The notes beneath the pieces are model-generated. The model ran no database searches. It was given only the letters and a program-made list of their open reading frames with translations, and was not told the DNA's origin. A stretch of 64,000 nt of DNA from assembly GCA_013177795.1 (NCBI GenBank), contig JABLXY010000003.1:599244-663243 (forward strand), in the 5' to 3' direction. Shown one piece after another: positions 46,317-54,516 of the stretch. The translations under genes and the position numbers were made by a program. Source of the DNA: Syntrophaceae bacterium (GTDB lineage: Bacteria; Desulfobacterota; Syntrophia; Syntrophales; UBA2192). Numbering within the stretch: position 1 is the first letter of the stretch; each line of letters begins with the position of its first letter.

Positions 46317-47444
46317 TCAGACGCCGTGGGGCGCAAGGGACAGCCGGGGATCGAACCAGGCGAGGACCGTGCCGCTTTTCTCTCGCGCGTGGGCGTGGTA
46401 GAGGTCGGGGACGATCTCGAGCGTCACGTCCGCCCCGGCAGCCCGCAGTTCCTTCTCGCCCATTTTCGCCCTCCAGGCGGGGAACATCCAGTCCTTCGCC
46501 CCGTGCACCCAGTAGATGCGCCGCCCCTTCGCGTGCCGCATGTCGAGGGGAACCAGGATGCCCGAGAACGGGGCGAAGCACGCAAACGGCGTCTCCGCGT
46601 CGAGGGCGCGCTTGAGGGCGTAGGTGGCCCCGTCGGAGAGCCCCGTCAGCAGGATGCGGCCGCGGTCGATATTCCAGCGGTCGGCCGCGTAGGCAAGGGT
46701 CTTCTGCAGCAGCGCGGCGTCGGCGTCGGGCCCCAGGATCGACCACGTGATATTGTGGGACGTGGGGCAGGCGAGGGCAAAGCGCCGGCTACGCGCCTCG
46801 CGGAGCCACGTCCAGAGAAAGTCCCGCCCGTGGCCGAATCCCCCGTGCAGGGCGACCACCAGCGGCAGCGGCTCCGACCCCTCCCGGGTGTCGGGGATGT
46901 AGAACGAGACGCTCCCCCGGGCGTAGGGATCGTCCTCGAGGCCGCCGTGGAAGAGGCCCGCGGCGGGGTTCGCCCCCGGCTCGGTCAAGAAGTCGGACGC
47001 GCGGTCCCGGAGGTCGGGCTCGAGGAAATACCGGTTGACGGCGGGGGAAAACGGGCAGAGCGGCAGCAGGGCCTCCTGCATGCGGTGGATCCTCCGGCCT
47101 GCCTTCCGGAAGTTGACGAGCGAGGACTCGAGCCCCTCGCCCTGCGTCGCCGTCGCCAGGGCCTCGAGGCACTGCGCCGAGGCGTCCAGCAGGGCCCTGC
47201 GGAGAGGCTCCTCATCGGCCGGGGCGGGCGTTTCCTCCACGGACGCCCGGGCCTTCGCAAGCCCGTCCGCGAGCGGCGCGAACTGCGCCCGCAGCTGCGG
47301 CGCGATGCCGGGGAAGTAATGCCGCTGGGCCGACTCGAAGGCCTCCAGCGCCGCAACGAGCCGCTCTGCGAGGGCTTCGATGGTTGCGGGGGCATCGGCT
47401 GCCAAGGCATCCGCCTCCTGTCCTGCCGGGGGTTTCTGATCCAC
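46317..47444 (-). CDS. Alpha/beta-hydrolase (phospholipase/carboxylesterase-like)
   Basis: 375 residues. The N-terminal ~130 residues are helical and unique (AERLVAALEAFESAQRHYFP). The hydrolase fold follows: oxyanion region LVVALHGGFGHGRDF (about 195), nucleophile elbow LLTGLSDGATYA (G-L-S-D-G, about 268), acid region WVHGAKDWMFPAW and catalytic His in DLYHAHARE. It resembles PHB depolymerase or phospholipase/carboxylesterase family enzymes. Substrate unknown. The next gene upstream is a large exported protein on the same strand. Confidence 0.82.
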   Translation of the reverse strand: MDQKPPAGQEADALAADAPATIEALAERLVAALEAFESAQRHYFPGIAPQLRAQFAPLADGLAKARASVEETPAPADEEPLRRALLDASAQCLEALATATQGEGLESSLVNFRKAGRRIHRMQEALLPLCPFSPAVNRYFLEPDLRDRASDFLTEPGANPAAGLFHGGLEDDPYARGSVSFYIPDTREGSEPLPLVVALHGGFGHGRDFLWTWLREARSRRFALACPTSHNITWSILGPDADAALLQKTLAYAADRWNIDRGRILLTGLSDGATYALKRALDAETPFACFAPFSGILVPLDMRHAKGRRIYWVHGAKDWMFPAWRAKMGEKELRAAGADVTLEIVPDLYHAHAREKSGTVLAWFDPRLSLAPHGV

Positions 47445-47463
47445 GTGCCTCGCTGCCGGCCGG

Positions 47464-49161
47464 CTACCGGTCGATCGTGGCCTCGGAGACGTCGATGTGG
47501 GAGGCGATCTCGATCCGCCGGGGTGTGCGGTCGAGACCGGTACCGCCCGCCTTCGGGGTGAAGTAGAACACGTGTACGATCCTCAGGTCGGCCTGTTCCT
47601 CGCCGCTTGCAAGCTCCTTGTAGCCCCAGGCCCATCCGTCCAGGCGGTATCCGCCGGGGTCGGCGAGCTGCCGTTCCGCCTCCTGAAGTGCGGTGTCGAA
47701 GGGCTTGACGCGGGCGATCTTCCGGACCCCCGCGATCTCCCGCCAGGTCTTGGCGGCGCGGGCAACGGAGCCGTCGCTGTTCAGCACGACCCGGATCAGG
47801 CCGCCGTCGCCGAGGACGGGGGCGCTTTTCCCGTCGAGGTCGACCTCGCGCCTGTAGTGGAGGATCACGCTCTTCTGGCGCCGCGTCACGTCGTAGGTCC
47901 GGTTGGCGACGGGGACCGACTCGAGCATCATGCGGACCCCCTCGGGCCTCGCGGCGGCCTCGGCCAGGCCCATCTGCCGCAGGAACCGGTCCGCGCGGTC
48001 GAGATACGCGTCCTCCCCGAGTGGGCGGCCGATCGGGTCGAATGCCGTCCGCCCGATCAGGTGCACGGCGCCGCTCTTCGGGTCCACCCGCACGGCAAGC
48101 CCCATGGGCCCTTCCAAATCCGACGAGTGGAGCGCCCCGTCGATCTGCCGGTAGGCGAGGGCCTTGAGCGCATGCGGAAGCGGCATGGGCCGGAGGCTGT
48201 AGATGGGCGCCCACTGGGGGGAACCCTCGTCGGCGGCGGTTTCGGCATGGCCCGTCGAGCGGAAGGCAGCGGGGTATTGGGCGTGGTAGTGGGAGGTCAC
48301 GAAGGGGCTCGGTGCCGGGGAGAACGCCGCGTCGAAAAGGGCCGTCCGCTCCACGTCAGGGCCTCCCCGCGTGATGCACACGGGCACCGTCCCCCGGCGG
48401 CCCCCGCGAAACCCCTCGATGAAGGCGTCCGCAACACCGAAGCGGTTCGACGACCGGTCGTAGAGGTCCCAGACCCTGTCCGCATCCTCGGGGTCGCAGA
48501 AGGCGGCCGTTGAGAAGCCGCAGGCCATCCGGAGGCCCGGTGCGAGCATGGGGCCCCAGCGCTCGTAGGCGTTTCTGGAGAGCACCGTGTCCTGCGTGCC
48601 GTCGAACCCCTCGGGGCACCCGAACTCCGGCGCCGGCGCCGGACACTGCCTCGGCCCGTGGGCGAACACGGTCGAGGCGCACTGCCAGAAGTACCGCATG
48701 CCGTCGCCGATGCCCGTGCCGTTGCCGAGGCGCATTTTCCCCGGGTCCACGACGTGGGACTCCGATGCGCTCTGGGGGCACCTCACGGGGTCCTTCCCGT
48801 TGGGTTCGGCGAGCCACGTCTCCGGCGTGCCGTGCGTGGCGCTGAAAAAGAGGTGCGCCGTCTCGACGCCGTTGTAGCGGTCCGTGTCCCTCCCCGCGGG
48901 ATCGAGCGCAGGGTCGTGAAAGAAGGGCTCCGCGTAGCACAGCCCCTCGTGCATCGGGGTCTTCGGCGTCAGCGGGAACGGGGCGCGCGACAGGAAGCGC
49001 CCGGCCAGGTCCCGCGGGCTGCCGGGCGCGCCGGGGGCCGCACGGACCGTGAATTCCGGGGGACCGGGGAGGGCAGGCCGCTGCAGGGGAAGGCAGGCGG
49101 TGAGGGCCGAGGCCCCCAGGAAGGCCATCACCCCGAGGGTGCATCGCGTGATTGTCCGCAT
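47464..49161 (-). CDS. Large exported lipoprotein of unknown function
   Basis: 565 residues with a lipoprotein signal ending at LTAC (about residue 23). Recognisable points are YNGVETAHLFFSATHGTPE (an H...A-T-H-G pattern), several paired cysteines between residues 75 and 265, and a C-terminal beta-rich half (KSVILHYRREVDLDGKSAPV). The ATHG block recalls DUF6345-like exported proteins, which I cannot confirm. No transmembrane helix beyond the signal. It lies 19 bp upstream of the hydrolase gene on the same strand. Confidence 0.65.
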   Translation of the reverse strand: MRTITRCTLGVMAFLGASALTACLPLQRPALPGPPEFTVRAAPGAPGSPRDLAGRFLSRAPFPLTPKTPMHEGLCYAEPFFHDPALDPAGRDTDRYNGVETAHLFFSATHGTPETWLAEPNGKDPVRCPQSASESHVVDPGKMRLGNGTGIGDGMRYFWQCASTVFAHGPRQCPAPAPEFGCPEGFDGTQDTVLSRNAYERWGPMLAPGLRMACGFSTAAFCDPEDADRVWDLYDRSSNRFGVADAFIEGFRGGRRGTVPVCITRGGPDVERTALFDAAFSPAPSPFVTSHYHAQYPAAFRSTGHAETAADEGSPQWAPIYSLRPMPLPHALKALAYRQIDGALHSSDLEGPMGLAVRVDPKSGAVHLIGRTAFDPIGRPLGEDAYLDRADRFLRQMGLAEAAARPEGVRMMLESVPVANRTYDVTRRQKSVILHYRREVDLDGKSAPVLGDGGLIRVVLNSDGSVARAAKTWREIAGVRKIARVKPFDTALQEAERQLADPGGYRLDGWAWGYKELASGEEQADLRIVHVFYFTPKAGGTGLDRTPRRIEIASHIDVSEATIDR

Positions 49162-49188
49162 GGTCGATAAGGGGGGTCGGGCCGACGG

Positions 49189-49365
49189 TTATTTCTTCTT
49201 TTCGATGGTTTTCGACTTGATCTTCTTGATCTCTTCCAGGAGTTCCGCTTTCGTGACGATTCCCTTGCGGTCCAGGAGGTTCACGAGGGCCTCCGACAGC
49301 ACCACCTCGTAGACCATCATCTCCTTGATGTCCTCGAACTGCTCGGGATCGAGCTGCTTGCTCAT
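49189..49365 (-). CDS. Small hypothetical protein
   Basis: 58 residues from ATG 49365 (MSKQLDPEQFEDIKEMMVYE). The middle part ALVNLLDRKGIVTKAELLEE is a pattern found in short uncharacterised proteins of this phylum, and the tail is lysine-rich. It lies between the large lipoprotein and DUF1846 genes on the same strand. Function unknown. Confidence 0.65.
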   Translation of the reverse strand: MSKQLDPEQFEDIKEMMVYEVVLSEALVNLLDRKGIVTKAELLEEIKKIKSKTIEKKK

Positions 49366-49454
49366 GGCAGGTTCCTCCATTCTCGTCGGCGGGGCCGCGC
49401 CGCCCGCGGCGGGTGCCCTCATGCGCGTAGACTATACCCGGGACGGCCGCGATT

Positions 49455-50972
49455 TCAAGAGACGAATAGGTCCTTTGTGGAAAAGTTGGGGTCGCTCGTC
49501 AGGTTCACCCCGAGGCGGCGCAGGCCCGCCTCGTCGCCCGGCGTGGGGATGTGCGTCATGTGCACCTCGCAGTTCTTCAGCTCCTTGAGCCGCTCGATGG
49601 CAAGCTGCGCGGCCGGGTTGGTCGCCGAGCTGATCGAGAGGGCGATGAGCGTCTCCTCGAGATCGAGGCTGACGCTCTTCTCCTCGAGGATGCGCGTCTT
49701 GAGGTGCCGGACCGATTCGGTGATGGACTCGGGCAGCAGCTTGATCATGCCCGGGATGCCGGCCAGGTGCTTGATGGCGTGGATGACGACGCTCGATGCC
49801 GCGTGCAGCAGCGGCGAGTTGTTGCCCGTGACGATGGTGCCGTCCTGCAGCTCGATGGCCGCACCGCAGTAAATGCCCTCGTCGCCCTTGTCCTGGGCCT
49901 GGGCCTCGCCGGCCGCCCGGCGGGCGGGCTCGACGACGCGCCGGTTTTCCGGCACGAGCTGGAAGTCCTTGAGGAGCAGCTCGACTCTCTGCACCGTCTC
50001 GCGGTCGGCAAACCCCATGGCGTACTCGCATCGGTATCGGAAGTAGCGGCGGATGAGCTCCTGCTTGGCCGCCTCCCGGGTCACCGCGTCGTCGATGATG
50101 GCAAAACCGGCGCGGTTGACCCCCATGTCCGTGGGCGACTTGTAAAAGGACTCCCCGCCCGTGATCCGCTCCATGATGCGCCTGAGCAGCGGGAAGGCGT
50201 CCACGTCGCGGTTGTAGTTGACCGCGATCTTGCCGTAGGCCTCCAGGTGGAAGGGGTCGATGATGTTGAAGTCCCGGATGTCGGCCGTGGCGGCCTCGTA
50301 GGCCACGTTGACGGGGTGCTTGAGCGGGAGGTTCCAGATCGGGAAGGTCTCGAACTTTGCGTAGCCCGAGTGGATGCCCCTGCGGTAGTCGTGGTAGAGC
50401 TGGGAGAGGCAGGTGGCGAGCTTGCCGCTGCCGGGCCCCGGGCCCGTGACGACGACGAGGGGCTTTTCCGGCTCGATGTAGTCGTTGGCCCCGTAGCCCT
50501 CGTCACTCACGATGAGGTCCACGTCGGTGGGGTAGCCCTTCGTGAAGCGGTGCGTGTAGACCCGGACGCCGCGCCGCTCGAGCTTGTTCTTGAACTGCCG
50601 GGCAGCGGGCTGGTTCTCGAAGCGCGTGATCACGACGCCCAGGACGCTGATGCCCCGGTTTCGCAGATCGTCGATGAGCTTCAGGGCGTCGGCATCGTAG
50701 GTGATGCCGAAATCGGCCCGGATCTTCTTGCGCTCGATGTCGCCCGCGAAGATGCACAGCAGCAGGTCCACCTTGTCCTTGAGGTGCTGCAGCAGCCGGA
50801 GCTTGACGTTGGGGTCGTAGCCCGGAAGGACCCGGGCGGCGTGGTAGTCGTACAGGAGCTTTCCCCCGAACTCGAGGTAGAGGCGGTTGCTGGTCCTGGC
50901 GACGCGCTCCAGGATCTCCGCCGACTGCTCCTCGATGTACTTCTCGTTGTCGAACCCCACCTGCCCGGTCAT
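49455..50972 (-). CDS. DUF1846-family protein
   Basis: 505 residues from ATG 50972 with GAGGA upstream, giving the family N-terminus GQVGFDNEKYIEEQSAEIL. Conserved blocks follow: LYLEFGGKLLYDYHAARVLP, VVVTGPGPGSGKLATCLSQL (a P-loop-like glycine/lysine turn) and RGIHSGYAKFETFPIWNLPL. The family is widespread in Firmicutes and some Proteobacteria and has solved structures but no firm function. The frame stays open upstream to 51143 but that part is not conserved. Confidence 0.9.
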   Translation of the reverse strand: MTGQVGFDNEKYIEEQSAEILERVARTSNRLYLEFGGKLLYDYHAARVLPGYDPNVKLRLLQHLKDKVDLLLCIFAGDIERKKIRADFGITYDADALKLIDDLRNRGISVLGVVITRFENQPAARQFKNKLERRGVRVYTHRFTKGYPTDVDLIVSDEGYGANDYIEPEKPLVVVTGPGPGSGKLATCLSQLYHDYRRGIHSGYAKFETFPIWNLPLKHPVNVAYEAATADIRDFNIIDPFHLEAYGKIAVNYNRDVDAFPLLRRIMERITGGESFYKSPTDMGVNRAGFAIIDDAVTREAAKQELIRRYFRYRCEYAMGFADRETVQRVELLLKDFQLVPENRRVVEPARRAAGEAQAQDKGDEGIYCGAAIELQDGTIVTGNNSPLLHAASSVVIHAIKHLAGIPGMIKLLPESITESVRHLKTRILEEKSVSLDLEETLIALSISSATNPAAQLAIERLKELKNCEVHMTHIPTPGDEAGLRRLGVNLTSDPNFSTKDLFVS

Positions 50973-51335
50973 CGCCGTCCTCATCGTGTTACGGAATTGT
51001 AACGGTGGGCACGTTAACGCGTTTTGGCCCTTTTGTAAAGCCCCTTGCTGAATTCCGGGAAGCCGGACGGGAGGGGATTTCCGCCTCCCCGTCTTTCTTC
51101 TTGACTTGCCTGCGGAGAGCCGATAATTGACAAAATCATTCACCCCGGTCGGATCACGTCGGTACCAGCCCGCGCCGGTTCTCAGCGCCGCGGGCCGTGC
51201 ATCCGCTTTCTTCCGGGGTCAAACCCGTGATGCGTCTCAGGCGCTTTTTGAAGCGTTGGGTCTTTTCCGTCAGCCGGAGGCTCGAGTCGTTTTGCAGCCG
51301 GCTGCCACAGCAAACCGTGCCGGAAGGAGGGGCGT
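50973..51335. other. Intergenic region upstream of the collagen-like gene
   Basis: 363 bases without a supported gene. It holds a possible promoter for the collagen-like gene (TTGACT at about 51102 and GATAAT-type -10 about 15 bases later) and a 200-base untranslated leader. No riboswitch could be recognised. A GGAAGGAGG ribosome site ends the stretch. Confidence 0.4.
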
Positions 51336-51965
51336 ATGATGAAGCGGACGGTCCTGACGATCGCGGGAATCCTGCTTTCCGTGACGCTGATCGGCTACGC
51401 GGCGGCGACGGGAGGGGGCTATTACAGCCCGTTTCATTTCTTCAATAACCTCTGTCATTGGATAAAGGTCATCCCCGGACCCCCGGGGCCCCCCGGGCCG
51501 CAAGGGGAGCCGGGGCCGCCCGGGCCTGCAGGGCCGGCGGGGCCTCCAGGGCCGCAGGGTGAGCAGGGGCCTCCCGGACCGGCTGGACCCCAGGGGCCGC
51601 AGGGACCCCCGGGGACGGCGGCCGGGATCCAGAGGGTGGTGGCCGGCACGATCACCGTAAATGATAACGGGACGGAATTGGGGATCTTGAGGGGAAGCGG
51701 GTTTACGGTTTCGGTGCCGACTCAAACCGGGTTTTGCACGTTTGGAGGAGGTCAGCTGCCTTGCCGGTTTTACCTGATAACGTTTAATGAAGCATTCTTG
51801 GTGCCGCCCGTATGCACGGCGGCGCTCTATGGCAGTGATTCATTCCAAAAACAACCCGTCGCCATCATCGTTACAGGTGTGAACGAGAGTTCGCTAGGCA
51901 TTCAGGTAGGGACTTATTCAGAAGGTCTGGGATATTTCCCGTTCTCTTTCATATGTGCTCAGTGA
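51336..51965 (+). CDS. Exported collagen-like repeat protein
   Basis: 209 residues. ATG 51336 (or 51339) follows GGAAGGAGG. The signal peptide is [18 protein letters not shown]-like. Residues about 48-92 are uninterrupted G-x-y triplets with very high proline ([17 protein letters not shown]...), about 15 triplets, which would form a collagen triple helix. The C-terminal ~110 residues are beta-rich with three Cys ([26 protein letters not shown]). Probably a secreted or surface trimer. Own terminator downstream. Confidence 0.88.
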   Translation: MMKRTVLTIAGILLSVTLIGYAAATGGGYYSPFHFFNNLCHWIKVIPGPPGPPGPQGEPGPPGPAGPAGPPGPQGEQGPPGPAGPQGPQGPPGTAAGIQRVVAGTITVNDNGTELGILRGSGFTVSVPTQTGFCTFGGGQLPCRFYLITFNEAFLVPPVCTAALYGSDSFQKQPVAIIVTGVNESSLGIQVGTYSEGLGYFPFSFICAQ

Positions 51966-52011
51966 CGGCGCGGACGAGCCTTTTCCGGGTGCGATGATTC
52001 GCAAGACGCAA

Positions 52012-52043
52012 AACGGGGCCGGCCGTATTCGGCCGGCCCCGTT
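52012..52043 (+). terminator. Rho-independent terminator after the collagen-like gene
   Basis: aacggggccggcc (52012-52024) pairs with ggccggccccgtt (52031-52043) across a 6-base loop; a short T-rich tail follows. Strong 13-bp stem. Confidence 0.75.
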
Positions 52044-52091
52044 CATTTCAGGCCGGTCGTGAGGTTGGAGATCGCCAGCCGCGGGCTGTCA

Positions 52092-52301
52092 TCATTGGCT
52101 GGTCACGGCGGAATCAGCGTTGATGCGGTCTGCAGCGGGATGCACCACGGCCTTTTTCACCTTCTCCCACTTGACCGGAACATTGCACCCGGGACAGACC
52201 CCGGAGTAATACTTGGCCAGCTCCGCCTCATTGCCGTACACCGCCACGCCCTTGTAGGGGCATCCTGTGCTGTGACGGGCAAGATCCATCCATTTGTCCA
52301 T
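52092..52301 (-). CDS. Small cysteine-pair protein
   Basis: 69 residues from ATG 52301, with AAAGGAG upstream; the longer frame is unsupported. Cys residues in STGCPYKG and SGVCPGCNVPVKWEK could bind a metal. The tail is basic. Possibly a zinc-ribbon or ferredoxin-like domain, no family recognised. It lies between a terminator and the STAS gene. Confidence 0.55.
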   Translation of the reverse strand: MDKWMDLARHSTGCPYKGVAVYGNEAELAKYYSGVCPGCNVPVKWEKVKKAVVHPAADRINADSAVTSQ

Positions 52302-52417
52302 ACTCCATCTCCTTTCACTTCCTGCTTGAGTCGCCGTTGCGGCACCACACGATGACGCGGCTGATACAGAGGGGCTCACAAGGTCTTTTCTCGGATGCCG
52401 GAGATGAACAGGTCCCG

Positions 52418-52738
52418 CTAGCCGGGCCATCCGGTCCGGCTGATGGTGAGACGCCCGTCGATCCTCATCAGCTGAAACAGCTTTTTGAGCTCGCGGGTGG
52501 CATTCTCGATAACCAGCTCACCCCTGTTTCTGCAGAGCTGGTTGAACAGCAGGAGGATCGTGTGGAGGCCGAGCGGGTCGATTGTGCGGACCCTGGCGAG
52601 ATCCAGGACGAGCGCTTCGACGTCGTTCCGGGCGAATTCCTGGACCTGCCGGTGCATGAACTCCGCCTCGCTGGCCCTGAGATCCCCGTCGGGCGTGACG
52701 TATATGACTTTCTTTTCTTCGTCGCAGCGGATCAGCAT
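52418..52738 (-). CDS. STAS-domain protein (anti-sigma-factor-antagonist type)
   Basis: 106 residues with the STAS fold: VIYVTPDGDLRASEAEFMHR, DVEALVLDLARVRTIDPLGL and LCRNRGELVIENATRELKKL. In SpoIIAA-type proteins the loop after the central strand has the phosphorylated Ser (D-S-S-G); here the loop reads TIDPLGL, with proline in that place, so classical phospho-switching is unlikely. No cognate anti-sigma gene is adjacent. Confidence 0.8.
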   Translation of the reverse strand: MLIRCDEEKKVIYVTPDGDLRASEAEFMHRQVQEFARNDVEALVLDLARVRTIDPLGLHTILLLFNQLCRNRGELVIENATRELKKLFQLMRIDGRLTISRTGWPG

Positions 52739-52817
52739 TGGGTCATATCGCAGACTTGCACTGAAGGCTAGTTTTGTTCAAACCGCTGAATCAAGAGAAA
52801 CAACATGCATGCCATAT

Positions 52818-52845
52818 TTGTAACTTACTGAAATAGAAGCATAAT
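52818..52845 (+). promoter_or_regulatory. Possible sigma-70 promoter for a short transcript
   Basis: TTGTAA (52818-52823), a 16-base spacer and CATAAT (52840-52845), in AT-rich sequence. It is followed by a ribosome site and a short open frame, then by the terminator at 53136. Confidence 0.4.
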
Positions 52846-52869
52846 TCATAAATTGGAGGAAATTTCTGC

Positions 52870-52920
52870 ATGCAGAAATGTAAAGAACGGCGACGGCGTG
52901 CCCGGCGGCGTGAGGGATGA
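52870..52920 (+). CDS. Possible 16-residue arginine-rich peptide
   Basis: ATG 52870 lies nine bases after GGAGGA. The frame reads MQKCKERRRRARRREG and then stops. The start codon is in the middle of an 18-bp perfect palindrome (52862-52879, atttctgca/tgcagaaat). Nothing proves translation; it could be a leader peptide or chance. The whole gap 52739-53135 has no other gene. It also contains two overlapping palindromes, GTAACGTTAC (53053-53062) and GTTACATGTAAC (53058-53069). Confidence 0.3.
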   Translation: MQKCKERRRRARRREG

Positions 52921-53135
52921 ATTTTGATATGTATTTGAAATCATGAAGTTATTTTGATATCCGCGAACCCGTAAATGATCCCGACGGTTTTTCGAAAAGC
53001 CTGCAGCCGCCGATTTTTGTTGATACGAAAAAAGTATTAGAATGATGCCCCGGTAACGTTACATGTAACTGGGGACTGACAAAATATCCTGGAAGTGGCC
53101 CGGATTTCGCTCTGGCTTCCAGCCCCGGATGAGTG

Positions 53136-53166
53136 AAAAAGGCCGGCTCCCTGCGGAACCGGCCTT
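53136..53166. terminator. tRNA-linked terminator hairpin, copy A
   Basis: Stem ggccgg...ccggcc with a 3' T run on the minus strand. The 31-base sequence is identical to copy B (54460-54490). In each copy it stands just beyond the CCA end of a tRNA-Phe remnant, as the terminator of that tRNA would. Confidence 0.7.
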
Positions 53167-53170
53167 AATA

Positions 53171-53202
53171 TTTTCCTATCGGTCAGGGCGGAGATGAACC
53201 GC
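53171..53202 (-). repeat. Degenerate tRNA-Phe 3'-end remnant, copy A (att scar)
   Basis: The sequence ttttcctatcggtcagggcg, continuing gagatgaaccgc, aligns base for base with the better copy at 55792-55823, with five differences. It keeps most of the T-arm and acceptor strand. The stop codon of the AAA ATPase gene lies inside it. Confidence 0.6.
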
Positions 53203-54367
53203 TTCGGACAATGGCTTTGACCAAGTCCTTGAGACTGACAAACCGGACCTCGACGTTCCCGTATTTCCGCTGGTAAGGTTTTTCGATGTCGGCGGCAACG
53301 AGAAAATTATTCCCTTTTTCGTAGATGCTTCTGAATGACTGAAGCCCCGCGGGGTCGAAGTGCGCGGCGGACCACTTGCATTCGATGGCAACCGGGCTGC
53401 CCTTTCGACCGGCGAGGATGAAATCCACCTCTAGGCCACGCTTGTTTCGCCAGTAACGGATTTGACGATGTTGCAGGTGCGCGTGCATCTCGTTCAGCAC
53501 GAAGTGCTCCCAGAGCGTGCCGAGATCCTCTTTTCGCAGCCGGTCCCATCCCTTGAAGTAACAGACGAAGCCCGTGTCGAATCCGTAGACACGCGGTGCC
53601 GAGACGATCTCGGTCGCCCTGTGGGTGCTGAACGGTTTCACGACGTGGAAGAGGTACGTGGCCTCCAGGACTGCCAGGTAGTTTGAAATGGTTGTCCGGC
53701 TGACCTCGCAGGGCCGGGCAAAGCGGGTCGCCTCGAAAATGCCCCCGCTCTGGGCCATGAGGAGCTCCACGAAACGCTGGAAGGCATGCCGCCGCTCGAG
53801 CCTGAAGAGTTCCTGGATGTCCTTTGCCCAGTATGCGTCGATCCATTCCTGGATCCAGCGCTCGGGAAGGGTTTTCTCCAGGAAGAAAGGCGGCAACCCC
53901 CCGTGCAGCAGGCGATGCGGCAGGTCCGTATTGCCGAAATCCTCCAGATCGCTTTGCGTCATCGGTGTCAGCCAGATATCCAATTTTCTGCCCGCCAGCG
54001 TGTCCCGAAATCTTGCGGAGGCACCGAGCGTGGACGATCCGGTCGCCAGGATGCGAATATCGGGGTAGTGATCGGCTGCAATCTTGAGCAGCTCCGATGG
54101 GTTTCCCAGCCGGTGGATCTCGTCCAGCACGACGCGCCGCCCCCGGTGTCCCTTCAGGAAACTTTCAGGGTCTTCCATCATCCGCCGTACAGAGGGCAGT
54201 TCGCAGTCATAGTAGTCCGCATCGGAGAAGCTTCTGCACAGCAGAGTCTTCCCTGTGCGGCGGACCCCGGAGAGCCAGAGAATGGACCGCTGCCAGCCCC
54301 GTTCAATTTTTTCCAGCCAGAATCTCCTGGTCTTGATTGCATCCGTTTTCATGGTGAAAAGCATCAT
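53183..54367 (-). CDS. AAA ATPase with DUF4143 domain
   Basis: 394 residues from the first ATG at 54367; a TTG at 54391 or ATG at 54352 are also possible. N-terminal ATPase: Walker A in LSGVRRTGKTLLCRSF (about residue 34), Walker B in GRRVVLDEIHRLGNP (about 79) and sensor region ILATGSSTLGASARF. C-terminal DUF4143 with a nuclease-like end RNKRGLEVDFILAGRKG and VAIECKW. Such proteins are abundant, mobile and of unclear function. Its last five codons and stop derive from the tRNA-Phe remnant A. An inverted repeat upstream may be its operator. Confidence 0.85.
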   Translation of the reverse strand: MMLFTMKTDAIKTRRFWLEKIERGWQRSILWLSGVRRTGKTLLCRSFSDADYYDCELPSVRRMMEDPESFLKGHRGRRVVLDEIHRLGNPSELLKIAADHYPDIRILATGSSTLGASARFRDTLAGRKLDIWLTPMTQSDLEDFGNTDLPHRLLHGGLPPFFLEKTLPERWIQEWIDAYWAKDIQELFRLERRHAFQRFVELLMAQSGGIFEATRFARPCEVSRTTISNYLAVLEATYLFHVVKPFSTHRATEIVSAPRVYGFDTGFVCYFKGWDRLRKEDLGTLWEHFVLNEMHAHLQHRQIRYWRNKRGLEVDFILAGRKGSPVAIECKWSAAHFDPAGLQSFRSIYEKGNNFLVAADIEKPYQRKYGNVEVRFVSLKDLVKAIVRSGSSPP

Positions 54368-54400
54368 GCCATGCGTTTTTACCAAACGCAAGTACTATTT

Positions 54401-54419
54401 CATTTGGTATCACCAAATG
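54401..54419. promoter_or_regulatory. Inverted repeat upstream of the AAA ATPase gene
   Basis: CATTTGGT-atc-ACCAAATG, a perfect 8-bp inverted repeat in AT-rich DNA 34 bases before the ATPase start. A half site TTTGGTATCATC recurs at 54434. Probably a repressor site. Confidence 0.5.
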
Positions 54420-54459
54420 AAAAGAACCTTGCTTTTGGTATCATCAGGAAAAGCCAACG

Positions 54460-54490
54460 AAAAAGGCCGGCTCCCTGCGGAACCGGCCTT
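54460..54490. terminator. tRNA-linked terminator hairpin, copy B
   Basis: Identical over 31 bases to copy A at 53136. It precedes remnant B by 10 bases. Confidence 0.7.
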
Positions 54491-54500
54491 CGCAATTTCC

Positions 54501-54516
54501 TGGTGGGTCAGGGCGG
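54501..54516 (-). repeat. tRNA-Phe 3'-end remnant, copy B (att scar)
   Basis: tggtgggtcagggcgg is identical to 55798-55813, that is, the CCA end, acceptor strand and start of the T-arm of tRNA-Phe. The next bases diverge into toxin-gene sequence. Confidence 0.65.

Noticed and set aside
51100-51335. Cyclic-di-GMP riboswitch in the leader of the collagen-like gene
   Set aside because: A cacagcaaacc-like stretch is present but the rest of the class I consensus (tetraloop, receptor, conserved G-A run) is not found.
51455-51655. Minus-strand glycine-proline frame opposite the collagen-like gene
   Set aside because: Gly-Pro codons are near self-complementary, so the antisense frame mimics collagen; no start signal.
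53070-53120. Sigma-54 promoter (TGGCCC...TCGCT)
   Set aside because: The -12 element lacks the GC dinucleotide context of TTGCA and no sigma-54 target gene follows in that direction.
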